Below are positions 12,985 to 26,246 of a stretch of DNA of 64,000 bases, piece after piece. A program made the position numbers and the translations under genes. The DNA lies in contig WMCF01000007.1 of assembly GCA_009792885.1 (NCBI GenBank), positions 5,961,932 through 6,025,931 of the forward strand. Reading direction: 5' to 3'. The notes below the pieces were generated by a model, which worked only from the letters and a program-made list of their open reading frames with translations, searched no databases and was not told where the DNA came from. Position 1 is the stretch's first letter; each line of letters starts with the position of its first letter. This stretch comes from Eremophila alpestris peregrina (Eukaryota; Chordata; Aves; Passeriformes; Alaudidae).

Positions 12985-13845
12985 AAATGTACCCTTGGCA
13001 AGTTTGCAGATGACACACAGCTGAGTGGCACAGATGACAGAAGGACTGGATGGCATCCAGAGGGACCTGGACAAACCTGAGAGGTAGGCTCACAAGAACC
13101 TCATGAAGTTCAGCAAGTGCAAGGTGCTGGGTCAGGGCAACCCCAGATAAGCATCCAGACTGGGAGATAAAGAGAGAGCAGCCCTGCAGGGAAGGCCTTG
13201 GGATGAAAAGCTGGACACGACCCTGCAATGAGCACTTACAGCCCAGAAGGTCAACCACATCCTGAGCTGCATCCAAAGCAGCAAGGCCAGCAGGTTGAGG
13301 AAGGGAATTCTGCCCCTCTACGCTGTTCTCGTAAAATTCCACCTGGAATGCTGCATTCAAGCTCTGGGGCTGGTCCTCAGCACAAGAAATACATGGACCT
13401 GTTAGAGCAGGTCCAGAGGAGGGCCACAAAAATGATCAGGGAGCTGAAGCATCTCTTGTTGAAGACCAAGAGAGTTGGGATTGCTTGGCATGGAGAAGAG
13501 AATGCTCTGGGAAGCCCTTATAGCAGCCTTCCAGCACCTAGAGAGGGCTTCTAAAAGAGGAAAGCGAGTTTTCACATGGGCAGATAGTGATGGGACAAGG
13601 GAGAGGGAATGAGGGAAGATTTAGATTAGATGTTAGGAAGAAATTCTTTGCTCAGAGGACACTGAAGAGCTGTGAATAGGTTGCCCAAAGAAGTTGTGGA
13701 TGCCCCATTCCTGGAAGTGCTTCAGACCACACTGAATGGGTCCCTGAGCTATCTAATCTAGTGGCTGGTATTCCTGTCCATGGCAGAAGTGTTGGAACCA
13801 GATGAGCTTTAAGGTCTCTTCCAGCCCAAGCCTATGTTTCCATGA
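12985..13845 (+). mobile_element. CR1 LINE fragment, 5'-truncated and degraded
   Basis: About 860 bp carry CR1 landmarks in sense order on the plus strand: ggcaagtttgcagatgacac, gagggacctggacaaacctg, aacctcatgaagttcagcaa, gtgcaaggtgctgggtcagg, ggtccagaggagggccacaa, gatgttaggaagaaattctt and the 3' end ggtctcttccagcccaagcc. This corresponds to the end of the reverse transcriptase ORF plus the 3' untranslated part. The reading frame is broken, and the short ORFs of both strands inside it are remnants. The usual 8-bp terminal repeats are eroded. It is antisense to FAT1 in intron 3 and raises local GC content relative to its surroundings. It should be immobile. Confidence 0.92.
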
Positions 13846-16800
13846 CTGGTGCTTCAGAACACGAGAAAATGGAAAGAGAATTCCAATTTCTTTTGCTCTT
13901 GGTTTACAACACAAATCATGGAGGGCACGACATGAAGTTTTTATGTAGCTCCAGGGAGAAATACAGGAAAAGGAAAGAACTGCTGTGCTTCCCATTTATT
14001 TTCCTAAAATTTTTCTTTTTCCAATGAGATGTAAGAGAACAAATAAAATAAATAAATAAAGCCCACAACACTACCACCTAAGATTTAAAAGAAGGGCTCT
14101 CTAAATAAATGCTTCCAAGTAATTTTTAAAATAGCTGTCTCTATTATAGCAAGATTCCTATATTTGCAGAAGCTAAATCTCCAAACAGTATAGAGTGAGT
14201 GGGTATGAAAACATTATTAGAAATTTCAGATAAGAACTTGTTTTCCCAGTTACAAAAAAGACCTAGCACTTCAAGTGCTTTTAAAAAGAAAAATCAAAGT
14301 AGATTTTTGCGGAACTAAACTTCTTTTACAAACATTTGGGCTAATTTTGGTCACATTTTCAGTAACGAAAAAAAATTCTGGTTTAGAGACAGTATATTTA
14401 AATACTTTACTTTCTCTGTATGTCACAGGTAAACACTTGAGCACATGGAGGCTGCTACATACACTTCAAGCTGTGTGACATAAGTGAACGATAATTAAGC
14501 TCAGCATTGCTTACCAGCTACAGAAGTTACACAAAAAAAAATTCAGCATTTTGATCTTTATTTAATTGTAAATCACATAAGTGTGCAATATACTAACACT
14601 GGTTTTATCCAATTTCAAAATATTACATGAATTTGGATTAAAAACCACAAGGAGTTAAACAACAAAGAATTCCTTTGTTAAAATGAAGCCAATACTACTC
14701 TGTGGTCACTGACCCTTCATTTCCTCACTAAGTAATTCTCCAGCATTATCGGAAACCCATGGAAGTTGTTTGCAGCTTTCCCATTTCCCATTTACTTTGG
14801 TCTCCAAATCAGACAGACAAACACACAGAGGCACTGCTTTAAAGGTTACTGTGTAAAACGCACAGGATACAGTTATGTTCTGAAACTGGCAATTACTTAA
14901 AGCTTCTGCTGAATTGCCCAACTAATATCCTTATGTAAATGGGCTACCTCCTACACCATAGGATTACTAATTTCCTCAAAGGTATGTCCATAACATTCTC
15001 ATAATAATACCAAAGCACTTCATATATAAATTAATATAGCTTTACAACACTCCCAAGTAATTAGGTCACGCAATTATTTCTATTTTATATGTGCAAAATC
15101 TAAGTATGGGAAAATTAACAACACAAAATTAGTTCTGGCATCCTTCTGTCCAGGTTGTGAACACAAGTCTAGTTTTCCCTTCCTCATTTGCTATAGTTGT
15201 TTCAAATTTCTGAGGTAAGGCATGACTTCTCAAGGAAGTTTTTTTCACTACCCAGCACTGATTCCTTCCCCAAGCTAAATCTGGTTAACACAATAAATGT
15301 AACAGAAGTTCTGGGGAAGTGTAAAGAAGCACACTAATTGTGCAAAAGATCAGAAATTATTTCTAGCCTAAATATATGCACTAGGTAACACAGAAGGAGT
15401 ATGGGGGCCCTACATGGATACCTGGGTAGGATTCCATTTTCTTGCTCAGTAATACTCAGGAGAGCTGGAACTCCTTTCTCTATGCAAATGCAGATTCTGC
15501 CACTCTAGTGTGCGTGCTGCCACTGACACAGCAGTAGAACCTCCTTTCAGGCATCTTAACTCAGCAATCTTTGAGACACTCATCATATAGAGCCTGAAAC
15601 ACTGAGCAGCAGTCATATTTTAAAAACATGGCATAGCAAAACTATTTCATCCATATGGAAACTGATACAGAGTTCAGGGAATTCAGTGAGCTTTTTTTGT
15701 TTAGAGAGACTTCACTTTAATGCCTACTTCTACAGCAATTAAGGAAATTGTCCCTGCCTCTTCAATTTCCATGTTTTACATGTGACTTGATGAGTTATTC
15801 ATATAAAAATTAATACCTTTCTTCTAATTTCACATGGATGTTTCCCATCCCACAGTTTAAAAAGTAAAGCTAGAAGAAAAATACAAAACAGGAAACCATA
15901 GGAAAAGAATTTGGTTGACAATGTCATTCTGGTGAACTGTAAGCACACATTTTAAATTGTGGAGCTAGTTTGCAAAACACCCTACCAATTGTTATTGGGT
16001 GCAACAAAAAGCTTGTATTTCATGCATGCCCTACCCTCTTGAGATAGAAAGAAATTACATGGTTTGATTGAAAGCTTTTAGTAAAATGATTACAATAACT
16101 CTTTTGAATAGGCACTAACAGATCCATTTCTAAATATATAATTTCTAAATCCAAATAGAATAAAATTATAAAATCATAATTCATCAATTCATAAATGTAT
16201 ACTTATATACAATGGTATCATCAGCTATTACTTGTAGATGCCATACTAACTACCTGTTCCACTTTCTCTAAGAAAGCAATCCTGCTATCAAGTGTCATCC
16301 TTCCAATACTTCTCAAAAGCAAAAAAGCAAATTAAGATATTGTAATATGAATGGCACAAAGATGAGGAAAAAATATAAATTTTTCTACTCAATATGACTG
16401 TGTTCATGCAAAATAGAAACACTGAGTAGTTTATTCCAAACATTAAAATAATCAATTGTATTCTGTAAATGCAACTATGGAGTTTATATCTATGATATGT
16501 AAAACTTTCAGTTCTACAAGTACCCAAATAGCTCACAAGCAAATAAATCACACCTGCAAGAAACAGAAATAGTACTAAACCACTGTTATATGTACCATAC
16601 GTATTAGATGTGCTTATAAAAGCATGTATATGTATTTTGAGTTCTAAGGCACAAATCCCAGAACTTGTTTACTGCTACATAATCCTTTGCTGTACATGAG
16701 CATTGCTACACATGCAAATCTTCTCTGAGCCTCAGTGCAGTAGCTCTAGTGTTAAGTGCTGAGATTAACCACAGAGTCCCAGGACGTGTGCTCAGAACAG

Positions 16801-17119
16801 CTATCAAATTGTGCAGCTTCAACTCTTTCCACCTTAATGTATTAACATGAGTTGCAACTCCTCCACTTTGTCAATTACTTCTGTATTTAATTACAAGCTA
16901 TGTTGCAAGAAATTATATAAAAGTAGTTACCATGATTTGCATGTTTGTCTACAGCTGTGTTCATATTGAGCATGAAAGTTGTGGAATTAAGTCTTTGTTC
17001 TCATTCTTTGTGGCAAATAATATTATGATAACTATTTTTATTGAAAACTTTCACAGCAGTAAGATCTATTCAGATTAAATATATGTCATATTTATTAGAC
17101 AGAAGGCAGACTAGAAAAC

Positions 17120-17146
17120 TTATGAACCTGATAACCAGGTTCATAA
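17120..17146. repeat. Perfect inverted repeat (11-bp stem, 5-nt loop)
   Basis: TTATGAACCTG at 17120-17130 pairs exactly with CAGGTTCATAA at 17136-17146 around the loop ATAAC. It lies within intron 3. No surrounding pairing extends the stem beyond 11 bp. Confidence 0.85.
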
Positions 17147-19853
17147 AATTCACTCAAAACTTGACCACTATGTTTAGTGCCCACTGCAGACCAACAGTTT
17201 CAAACTGGTCATGTACAAGATAGGCAGTATGGCCCATTAGAGCACATGAAATTCAGGGTCCTATTTAATGGGAAGACAGTATATATGAGTTAGGTTTTTA
17301 ATATCCATTGAATTACCTGAGTGCATTCTAAGAGCAAGTTTCCCTTCCCTCCTCTGCCCACCTTTTCCCTTTCACTATGTTTATCTAGTGTTACAATTTT
17401 AACAGTCATAGAGACTGGTATGAATGGCACATGGTAGGTGAATACTTATGCCTGGGCCTTTAGCTATATTGAGGGAAAAAATAATTTTCTTCTGCTGAAT
17501 AAGAGGGAGATTCTTCTATTCCTAGTGCTTGTGCTCTGGAATATAATGATTTAATTATTTGCAGTTGCTCTTTTGCTTTTTTTCTTTAACACCCAGCTGA
17601 GAAGGACTGCAGCTCGCACTGCTTGCTCCTACTGTATGGGTGTTACAATAAAGGCAGGTAAGAAACTCTCTTGACAGAAAATCTTTATTCCTTTTCTATT
17701 AAGTGTTCCTTATCACTTCACCATCTATCCCTCTCTCAAGGTCCCTTTCTAACATAAATGAGATGACAATAAGCTACTGACATGGAGAACTGCAAACTCT
17801 GGCTGAAGACAAGTCACAATCTCCCAGTGCCCTAATTCTTCTACCCATTAAATAGGAATAAAGATATTTCTTCATCCTTGGCAAAGGATGTACAGAACAG
17901 TCTTTTTTTTCAAAACACAGTTTGGAAAACGCCACCTGATGATACAGGGGCAGAAAGGGGAGGAAAAGAACAGAAGAAAGAGGAAGAGAAAATTACTTGC
18001 AGGAATATTTAAGGAAAAAATAACCAAATATAACTGGCCAATTATACAGTAATGATGAAATGAATGGAGGTAGAATTTATGTTCCTTTGCAATTTGAATG
18101 CTACAGTCACTCACTTTTTTTCCACCCAACTCACAGGCAATTTTATTCCCATTTTATCAGTATTATATTGAGACAACAAAAAATATCAAAGTGGCAGACA
18201 AAAGTACTTTTCAAAATCAGAAAGAGCAAGGAAATAGATGAAAAAGCATATTTTTTTTCCTTTTACATCATGTAAAATGAGAAAAAACCAGAGACATAGA
18301 GTAAGCCAAATAGAAATAAAGCATACAATCACTTTCTGCATTCACTTTCAAAGACTGTGGTTGAATTTTTCTTGTTTTACTTGTCAGGCTCCCTTTTCTC
18401 TAAAACCAGCATTTTGTAAATACAGTGTTTAGATGAAGGCTTTAACTATAATAAATATCTTCTGTTGCTATAGCTACTTCATATGTCCCTCTTGGCAGTG
18501 TTTTCACAGATGCAGCATATGCTGACAAAGAAGCTATTGGCAGAAATAACCCAAATAACATACCTGTGTTAGCACTCAAGGGCTTTGCTGACACAGCAAT
18601 TGCAATTGATCAAGCACACAAGTCTTTCATACCCTGAGCTGAAATAACTACAAAACAAAATGAAGGCCACAGCCTTCAAAACATTCTTTTCCCTCAATTT
18701 TTGCTCCTTTAAGTCCCCTGAAATTGCTTCCATGAATGGGCAAGAGCTAAATTAATAAAGCTTCTATTGCTCCCTTGTGCTTACTGGGTTTATAGTAGAT
18801 TAAAGTTGATCACTACACCTCTGCAGGACCTCTAATCTAAATCCTCTGAATTGTGGAAAAAAAATCTGGTTAAAGGAATTAGAAGCATCTCCCATAATTT
18901 TTACTGTGAAATAACACCTAAACACAACATATAAAAAGCTAAGCTGGGCACAACCTGGCAATAAAACCCAAGCTCTTCTCTAGGCATAAACTGTGGGATA
19001 AACATCCAGTATTATATGTATTATTTTCTCCAAATCCTGATGGAAGGGATGGTAGGCAACCCTTACAATATTTTCAAAATTACTGGGTAGATTTAGTTAA
19101 GACTGATTATTTTGCTACCCATCTGTCTGTCCTACAGACCTCTCAGCAACTGCAATTCAGTTACTAAAAGGTTTCCTGGTTCTTGTGCTTGTACTCCCCT
19201 GTTAAAACATTAATATTTTTTTCTGAAGCTTTCTAAATAATCAGTGAACTCAGACTCTTTCTTTTCATTGCATAAAAACCATACCTGAAAATAATCCTCC
19301 AGATTATGTATTTCTAGCAGCAGCAATAGCTGATGACAAAGAAAGTATCTTCTGACTGTGGGACAAGTGAGTCTGCAGGTAATAAATGGCTTACTCTGCT
19401 CAGACTAACACAACACCTACCCCTCCACCCGCCACCCCCCAAAAATTTTTTTTTAAAAAGGCTTGGAAAAAAAACTATGCATGAAACTTTGAAGACAACT
19501 AAACACAACTTGGATGAAACTAAACTAAAATATGGGGTTTTACTGTATCATTGGTGCACTATAAAAATGCATGGATGTTGATCATTCTAGAGTGGAGCTA
19601 CTCAGCAGTAAGCCTTCACAAAATATGCCTGATGTGGATGTCAAGTACTTTGAGCTAAGTGCTTCACTCTCATATCCTTTTCTACATATTTGTATAACTT
19701 ACTAATACTGACACAGCCCAAGACACCAGCTTAACTCCAGCTATTGTGAAAGCATGTTTTCAATGTTAAACCAAAGATTTTCATTTCACCTGGTTTATGC
19801 ATTTATGCAAACACATTAATTTATGAACACATAAAACACTGTATTGTACTTAC

Positions 19854-20168
19854 CAGTTTTGGGGTTTATTGAGAAGAATCCCTGTGGATTTCCACTTGTA
19901 ATCTTGTAGGTTAATTTTTCACTTGAGCTCGAATCTGGATCAAATGCCTCAATCTGAATGACAGACACATCTTTAGGTGAGTTTTCCATGATCTCTGGGT
20001 AATAAACTGGTTCTGTGGTCTGAGGAGCATTATCATTAACATCTCCAACTTCTATGTAAATTTCAATGAAGGATGACAAAGGCACAACGCCTTGGTCTGT
20101 TGCATAAACAGTAAGCCAGTAATGCGAAGTAGTCTCACGATCCAGGTGATCTGCAGTCTCAATAATAC
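19854..20168 (-). CDS. FAT1: FAT1 exon 3 (cadherin repeats 9 end and 10 start)
   Basis: This 315-nt exon enters at 20168 after attaaacag and leaves at 19854 before gtaagt, a near-perfect donor. The leading GT completes a glycine codon from exon 2, then 104 codons follow and a final G starts the next glycine. It reads IIETADHLDRETTSHYWLTV, placing an LDRE calcium motif near residue 1098, then PLSSFIEIYIEVGDVNDNAP with the DVNDNAP inter-repeat linker (about 1132-1138). Repeat 10 begins with VYYPEIMENSP and includes AFDPDSSSSEKLTYKITSGN and INPKTG. Residues are about 1090-1195. The ORF track start at an internal methionine is an artefact; the true exon extends upstream of it. It is intact, with strong resemblance to FAT1 of other vertebrates. 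Confidence 0.96.
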
Positions 20169-23100
20169 CTGTTTAATGGGAAGAAAGATAAATAGCAAAT
20201 GCTCAGTAAGTTTGCAGAAATGTGTAAAAATACAGTAAGAAACAAGTTTAAATAAATTAATAAATCAAAATGAACGTAAATTCAAAATAATCAATATTGA
20301 TTCTACAATGTGTGCTGACATACACACAAACATATTAAGGCTAATCTGAAGCCACAAATAATAAAATTACTGTAACAGTTTTCAGCAATTATGCATCACA
20401 TATTTAAACAACATATTACTTGATCTCCTTTCCAATATCTTTTGAAATACATCAGACAAATTAGCACTATTCATAAAATTGGTTTTGTCTAAAAGATTAA
20501 ATTAAATATGTAATTCACAATCTTTTGGGACTTGAATGGCCCTCTTTACGCATTACAGTAAATTTAACACCATAATTAACTATCTGGTTTAGATGGCAAA
20601 CTCTTGAGGTCTTTACTATTATTTGTATTATGAGCAAGTACTTAAATGTGAAATATTTTTATCTCTGTGTTGAAATGAATTATTTGACTGAGCTTTCTTA
20701 ATGTGCTGGTTTATGTCACAGGAAAGAAAACAAAAGTTATACCAAAGCTAACCTTTGCTGCATTAGGACTAACCAATGGTTGCCTGTAGAAATGGAAGGC
20801 AGCAAAAATAGGGCAAAAATCTGCTCAATCTTACAAACATAAAATGAATTACCAAATAAGGAAATACTATACAATTCACAAACTTAATAAGAAGCTGTCT
20901 GCTGAGCCTACAGGAGATTGTCTAAGCCAGAACTGACTAAAGAATTCACACAGCACGAAGAAATACAACTTCATTTTTATAAGACGCTTACTCTACAGGT
21001 ACAGCCATATTATGCATGTGTCAAAAGGATATGTGGTAGGGTGTAACCCATAAGATGGGGGATGACTATTAAATAGAGTCATGGAGCCATGGCTCAATAA
21101 AACTTCACACTTTACTTTTCCTGATCCAGTCACTCCTACAGGGTGTCTGATCTGAGATATTTTCTTAATAGAACTTTAAATCAACCTCACACGTGTCAGA
21201 TTGAGGAAGAGAGTAAGCCCTTGCAACCATTTCAGTGGAAATTTTGAAGGGCTTTGTCATGGCTCTTACTATTTTTTATACACTCACAAACCAGGACTAA
21301 TCGGGACTGGAGCCAAGATGAGTCAAACTATCACCATGACAGCCAGTTTTGGACTCTGGATAAAGCCACATAATGTGAATATGCATGATGTGGCACTTCT
21401 ACTGAGCTCACTTCACACTCATACATATATGTGTATATACTTATATACACACACCATCAGTAAAACAGGACCTCAATAAAACTATGTCACTGTTTTCACA
21501 GGATTTCTTCAGGAAAGGAATGTACTCCATGCATTGTGTCCTTCACACACTACTGACCGTTTTTAATACATTATATACTGACTGAGCAAAATATTAAGGA
21601 ATTACTTATTTATTCATTATTTTCTTTGCCTTATGAGAAGCTGCATAACGGTCTGACCATGGCAGTTTAAAATTTTAAGATGTCAATAAGATCACTTCAG
21701 AAGGGCTGGAGGGGACTGAAACTGATGCTTAGACCTTCAAATTCCCATATATGGCATTTCAAGCAACAGCATTTCAGAACTACCACCAGATGTCAGTGTG
21801 GAAATTGGTTTACTATAGTATCAAAGGCTACAGACCTGGGATAAGAAGGAGGAACGCTGCAATTTCAAAATATATATGCATTACACGCAGTCTGTAAAAG
21901 TTTTCCTGAAAGTAAACTACTGGCATTATAATTTCCCTTTTCATTTTTTTGCAAAACAACATCATCATCAACTAAGTTCAGGTGTTAATTAATACTGATA
22001 TTTTGCATTTCCGGTCTCTCTGCCTCAGTATTTATATTTTGTTTGATGACAGTTTCACTACTAAAACAAAAAGGTAATACTATCCAGTAGCCACTGGATT
22101 TGTGTACTGGTTACCTGAATAGTTTCTGCATAAATTTCCTCTTAAAAATGGACACAGCCTTGAGCACTGAGTTACCCATATTCTACTTTGTAACTCATGG
22201 CACACTTTTTGCATGACTCCACCTCAGCCAGGAGACTTGCTTGAGAATAAACAAATTTGTTACCTACTGCAGCCTCACTTCTAAATCTAAATGCTGGATG
22301 TAGCACACAAGCACTTAATCTTAAATCTGGGTAGACACTATGTATGCCTTGGAAAGTTGTGTAAACCCTTCATGTCCTACCAAAGAGAAGACTGGATTGT
22401 ATTAATTCCCTTCTAGCAAGGGTTCCAGCAATGCTGCTTTATTGCTTGTGATTCATGCTGAAAAGAGCAACTGTTTTCATTTTACACATCCCACTTTCTA
22501 AACAGTAGCTGCATCAGAAGTGGCAGATTAATTTTAACATAGCCTTGACTGATTCTAAAGAAAGATAAAAAGAGACTCTTGTGGAAATGAAGCTCACTTC
22601 CTGCAATCTGCTCACCTAGAATCTACAAATTCAACCTCCCTTATTATCAAAGCCCTCCTCAAGTAAAAGGATGATTGAACCTATTTTACTTTTGTAGTGT
22701 ATCAGTTCTCAAATGTCCATTCCCTTAAGTCACATCCATCACAAGTGATGAAGAGGAAAAAAAGTATCACACCCAAAAAATAGTACCTCAAGAAGAAAGA
22801 TGTAGAAAAACTTGCTGTATGATACAGTGCACATGGGCAACTTTGTCTTTTGGGTCACTTTTATTTTCAAATTAGATCTGCATATATTATGTTACTTCTG
22901 TGTATTTTACATAGACTTTCCGGAGTGTTCAATAAAAGGTTTAGGATCTGTCTGATGATCTGACCACTGGATGCATCATGCAACACAGATTCACCAATAG
23001 GATAGCTCTGGCTTTCAGAATGTCCCAATTTCCTACAGGGACATTCACACTCAAAGCATGCATCAGTCAAAGTAACAGGGAATTTCATTGTTTTTCCATT

Positions 23101-23269
23101 TTTATCATGTTTCTCACTGAAGTGATCCTGAATTGTAGGGTGAACATTTTTTATGTGGCCTTTATAATTCTAATCTGAAATAGCATCCAGGAAAACAATT
23201 TTATGATCAGTCAGCTATGCAAAACTGTCTACCTAACTGTTTAACACTAATCATCAGGTTAATTCCTGA

Positions 23270-23284
23270 TTTTTTTTTTTTTTT
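23270..23284. repeat. Poly-T run (15 T)
   Basis: An uninterrupted run of 15 T lies about 60 bp before a CR1 3' end. It reads as poly-A on the FAT1 sense strand and may be a homopolymer expansion or an eroded retroposon tail. Confidence 0.9.
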
Positions 23285-23346
23285 AAGGCACAAAGGACAC
23301 AGTTTAAAATAGATGCAGTAGACAGGCATGAGTATGCAAGTTGGGA

Positions 23347-23512
23347 AACTTGTATTTCTGGATGCCCTACCCCTGGAAGTGCTCAAGGCCAGCTTGGATA
23401 GGTCTTTAAACAACCTGGCCTAGTGAAAGGTGTCTCTGCCCATGGGCACACAGTTGGAACTAGATTAAATTTAAGGTTCTTTCCAAGTCAAACCATTCTA
23501 CAATTTCATGAT
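23347..23512 (+). mobile_element. CR1 LINE fragment, 3' end
   Basis: About 165 bp match the CR1 3' region on the plus strand: ggatgccctacccctggaag, tgctcaaggccagcttggat, caacctggcctagtgaaagg, tgtctctgcccatgggcac and the end aaccattctacaatttcatg, a decayed form of the CR1 terminal repeat. It is strongly 5'-truncated, as usual. It lies antisense to FAT1 in intron 2. Confidence 0.93.
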
Positions 23513-24312
23513 TACTAGAGACAGGCATTGCAGGTAAGTGGATTATTTTGACAATATAAAAAATGAAGACTCAAAATAACATTCCTCCATTGTAAAAGTT
23601 ATGCAAAAGGGAACATGAAGATAAGGAACAAAAATTTCCCTTCACCCTTGACATACTGAGGGCTGTGGAGGAGGGGCCACCTCACCTAGCTCTCCTCATC
23701 ACTCAAAGCTGCAGGCAATAACAAGGGAAGGGAATGACTGGTCTGTTATACTGGACTCAGCTTTCTTCCTGATGTTTGAACCTAGCAATAAAATGGAACA
23801 GATATACTAATCCAGCACCCATCTAGAGGTGGGGGCAGGCTCAGAAAATCAAAACTTGAATTTTTTCTGGTTCTACATCAGCTTTTATGTCACAAAATAC
23901 AATCAAAACTAATCACACATCATTATATGAAGTACTTCAGTTTTTTCTCTGCCCCCTCAACAATCTGATCTTACACCAGAAATCACAAAACACCATCCTA
24001 TTGCCATTACTCTAGCTGAAATTCCTCCTGGTTTTGCAAGTTCAACACTAAATGTTTCCTGATTTTGCCTATGAGAACACTAATAGCTTCATTTTTAATT
24101 TCTATGCAACAGTGACAAATAAAATTGCATGAAAACTTCAGTAGCCTACTAAACCTTCTAAGGAACACAAGCTCAAAAAATTTGACTGATTACTTTTTAA
24201 AATAATGATAACAGTCATTCTCCCACCAAATCACAGGTGTAGGACCAGTTCTTTTAAGTACTATTAGTCCTTATCTCAGTTTTCTGCTTTTGCAAATGTT
24301 GACTGCAGTAGC

Positions 24313-24353
24313 CTATTTAATATATTAGGGTAGCATATATAATATATTAGGGT
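24313..24353. repeat. Local duplication of an AT-rich 14-mer
   Basis: The string aatatattagggta occurs twice within about 40 bp, separated by gcatatat. This looks like a replication-slippage duplication in intron 2. Confidence 0.7.
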
Positions 24354-26215
24354 ATGCTGCCTGAAAGCCAGCACTCAGCACTTGGGGAGTTTATAAATTC
24401 ACTGGTTTTTAGTTCCAGTGGTTCTCAAGGTAACAGAGAAAAAACTGATTGGAACTCCTATATTAAACAGAAATAATAAAACAACCTAGTAAGAGTTGTT
24501 TTAATCTTGCAAACTCCTAGATCCATGAAGTATCAGTAAGATGTTGATAATATCATCAGTTTCAACAGCATGTTTTCACTCCTAGAAGAAATTTTTCCTT
24601 TTTTCTTCAAGTGGTTCAAGGCACATTTAAAGAATACACTTTAAGTGCCTCTGTTGTATCTTCAATGTTGTAAAAGCTCCATCTCTGCTCTCACTCTTCT
24701 CCCATTCACAGAATATCTTTAATCAGCAGATTTCCCATCCATTCTCTATGCTAAGGCAGTTGGCTAATTTTGACTTTTACAAACCATTTGCTATTTATGT
24801 AGCAAGACAAGTTGAGAAATCTACTAAATCTTTCACATGTATGGTAATCCCGAAGTCTTACAATCATTGTTATTCAAAACACAAGGTAAAGTGAGGATTT
24901 AAAAAGCATTTTTCACTTGACTGGCTGTGCAATCTTGAAGCCTTTCAGGTGGTCATGGTAAAAAGAAATTTAAATTCAGTCACTAACCACCAGAGGGGAG
25001 CACAAAAGAGCTCTGATGAAATGTTTCTCACTCTTCTGCAAGAGGACATCAGAACCGATTTTCATATGTCTGAAATTTTAGACTAGATATTGTTCCCCCT
25101 TGATGCAATAAGTTTTCTATCATCTTCCTTAAAGGAAGGCAAAAGTCCTAAGTGACTACTATAGAATATAATTTGGACAGAATTTAATGTGGAAGAACAG
25201 GATGGTTCATGAGTACAGCACCCAAGGAAAAGTCAAAACAGTAACCCCACTCTCAACAAGAACCAACACTTCCCCCAGTTTATATTCCACAACACAAATC
25301 ACTACAACCAAAGTCACTCTTAAAAACAAAAATAAGTATAAAATACACCTCAAATCTGACACTCTTACATATGCCAATTTTATCTAATTAACAAATGCTC
25401 AAACTATAATACTCCCAATTCCCAGGGATGATCCTCCTTAAGTGTGCTTATCCATAAGAACTCTAATTAACAATATTAATGATTCCATAATGGAAATCAA
25501 AACCTGCAATCATTTCTCAGCAAAGCATGAAAATGCAGTCTAGAAGAATTTGCCCCGGGAATGACATTTGAAACAAACTAAGAAATCCCTGGCCTGGAAC
25601 CTGATGCTTGAAATCTGATTACAAACTCAATTAATCTAACGTCTAATAAGTTGGGTAAATCAAAAAGCTTCTTCAGCTGCTTTAAAAGCCATTTGGGAGG
25701 CAAGGAGAAAAGTAATATTTTAAGAATTGCACGAACAAAAGTTATGATCAAATATGACCTTCAACAAACAACCCATTCAAATCAAAGTTCTAAAAGCCAG
25801 TGGATTAAGGCTGCTAGAAACACGGAGACAGGCTGTCCTCATTGGCACTGGACTGCCAGCACACCAACCCAGACTGCAACTGTCCTGAATTCCAAACAAA
25901 CAGCAAGTCACCGCAGGGTAAACTATCACTAAGGCCTGCACCCTCTTTTAAATTAGAGATAAAATTGCTCAGCACATACTGCAGTTTACTACGTGAATCT
26001 CTGCTACCTCAAAATAGGCAACATATATATTTTCCTGAAGTTATTATGTGAACAAGGGTCCAAAGGATCCCAGCTCCCAGAAGTTTACTGGCCAGTTTTT
26101 TTCTGGGAAAATTTCTGCTTTACATTTTGTGAAACTTTGCTTAAGTTGTTAAAACAAAGAAAGAGTCAAATCAGCCTCATTTGTTAGTGGTTTGGCTACC
26201 TTTCTAAGTAAAGGT

Positions 26216-26246
26216 ATTAAATATCATACTTATTTAATATCATACT
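26216..26246. repeat. Local duplication of an AT-rich 11-mer
   Basis: The string taaatatcata or its close form taatatcatact recurs about 18 bp apart. This is a small slippage-type repeat in intron 2 with no apparent function. Confidence 0.55.

Larger units (their letters stand above)
3871..19853 (-). other. FAT1 intron 3 (16.0 kb)
   Basis: The donor is gtaagt at 19853-19848 and the acceptor ends at 3871. The intron contains a short CR1 3'-end fragment near 11040-11095, a longer opposite-strand CR1 fragment near 12985-13845, and two clean short hairpins near 10399-10419 and 17120-17146. The remainder is ordinary AT-rich sequence with scattered short ORFs lacking recognisable domains. I see no second gene. 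Confidence 0.85.

Noticed and set aside
12983..13554. ORFs of 148 and 108 codons on opposite strands
   Set aside because: Both lie inside the degraded CR1 copy and match no intact reverse transcriptase frame.
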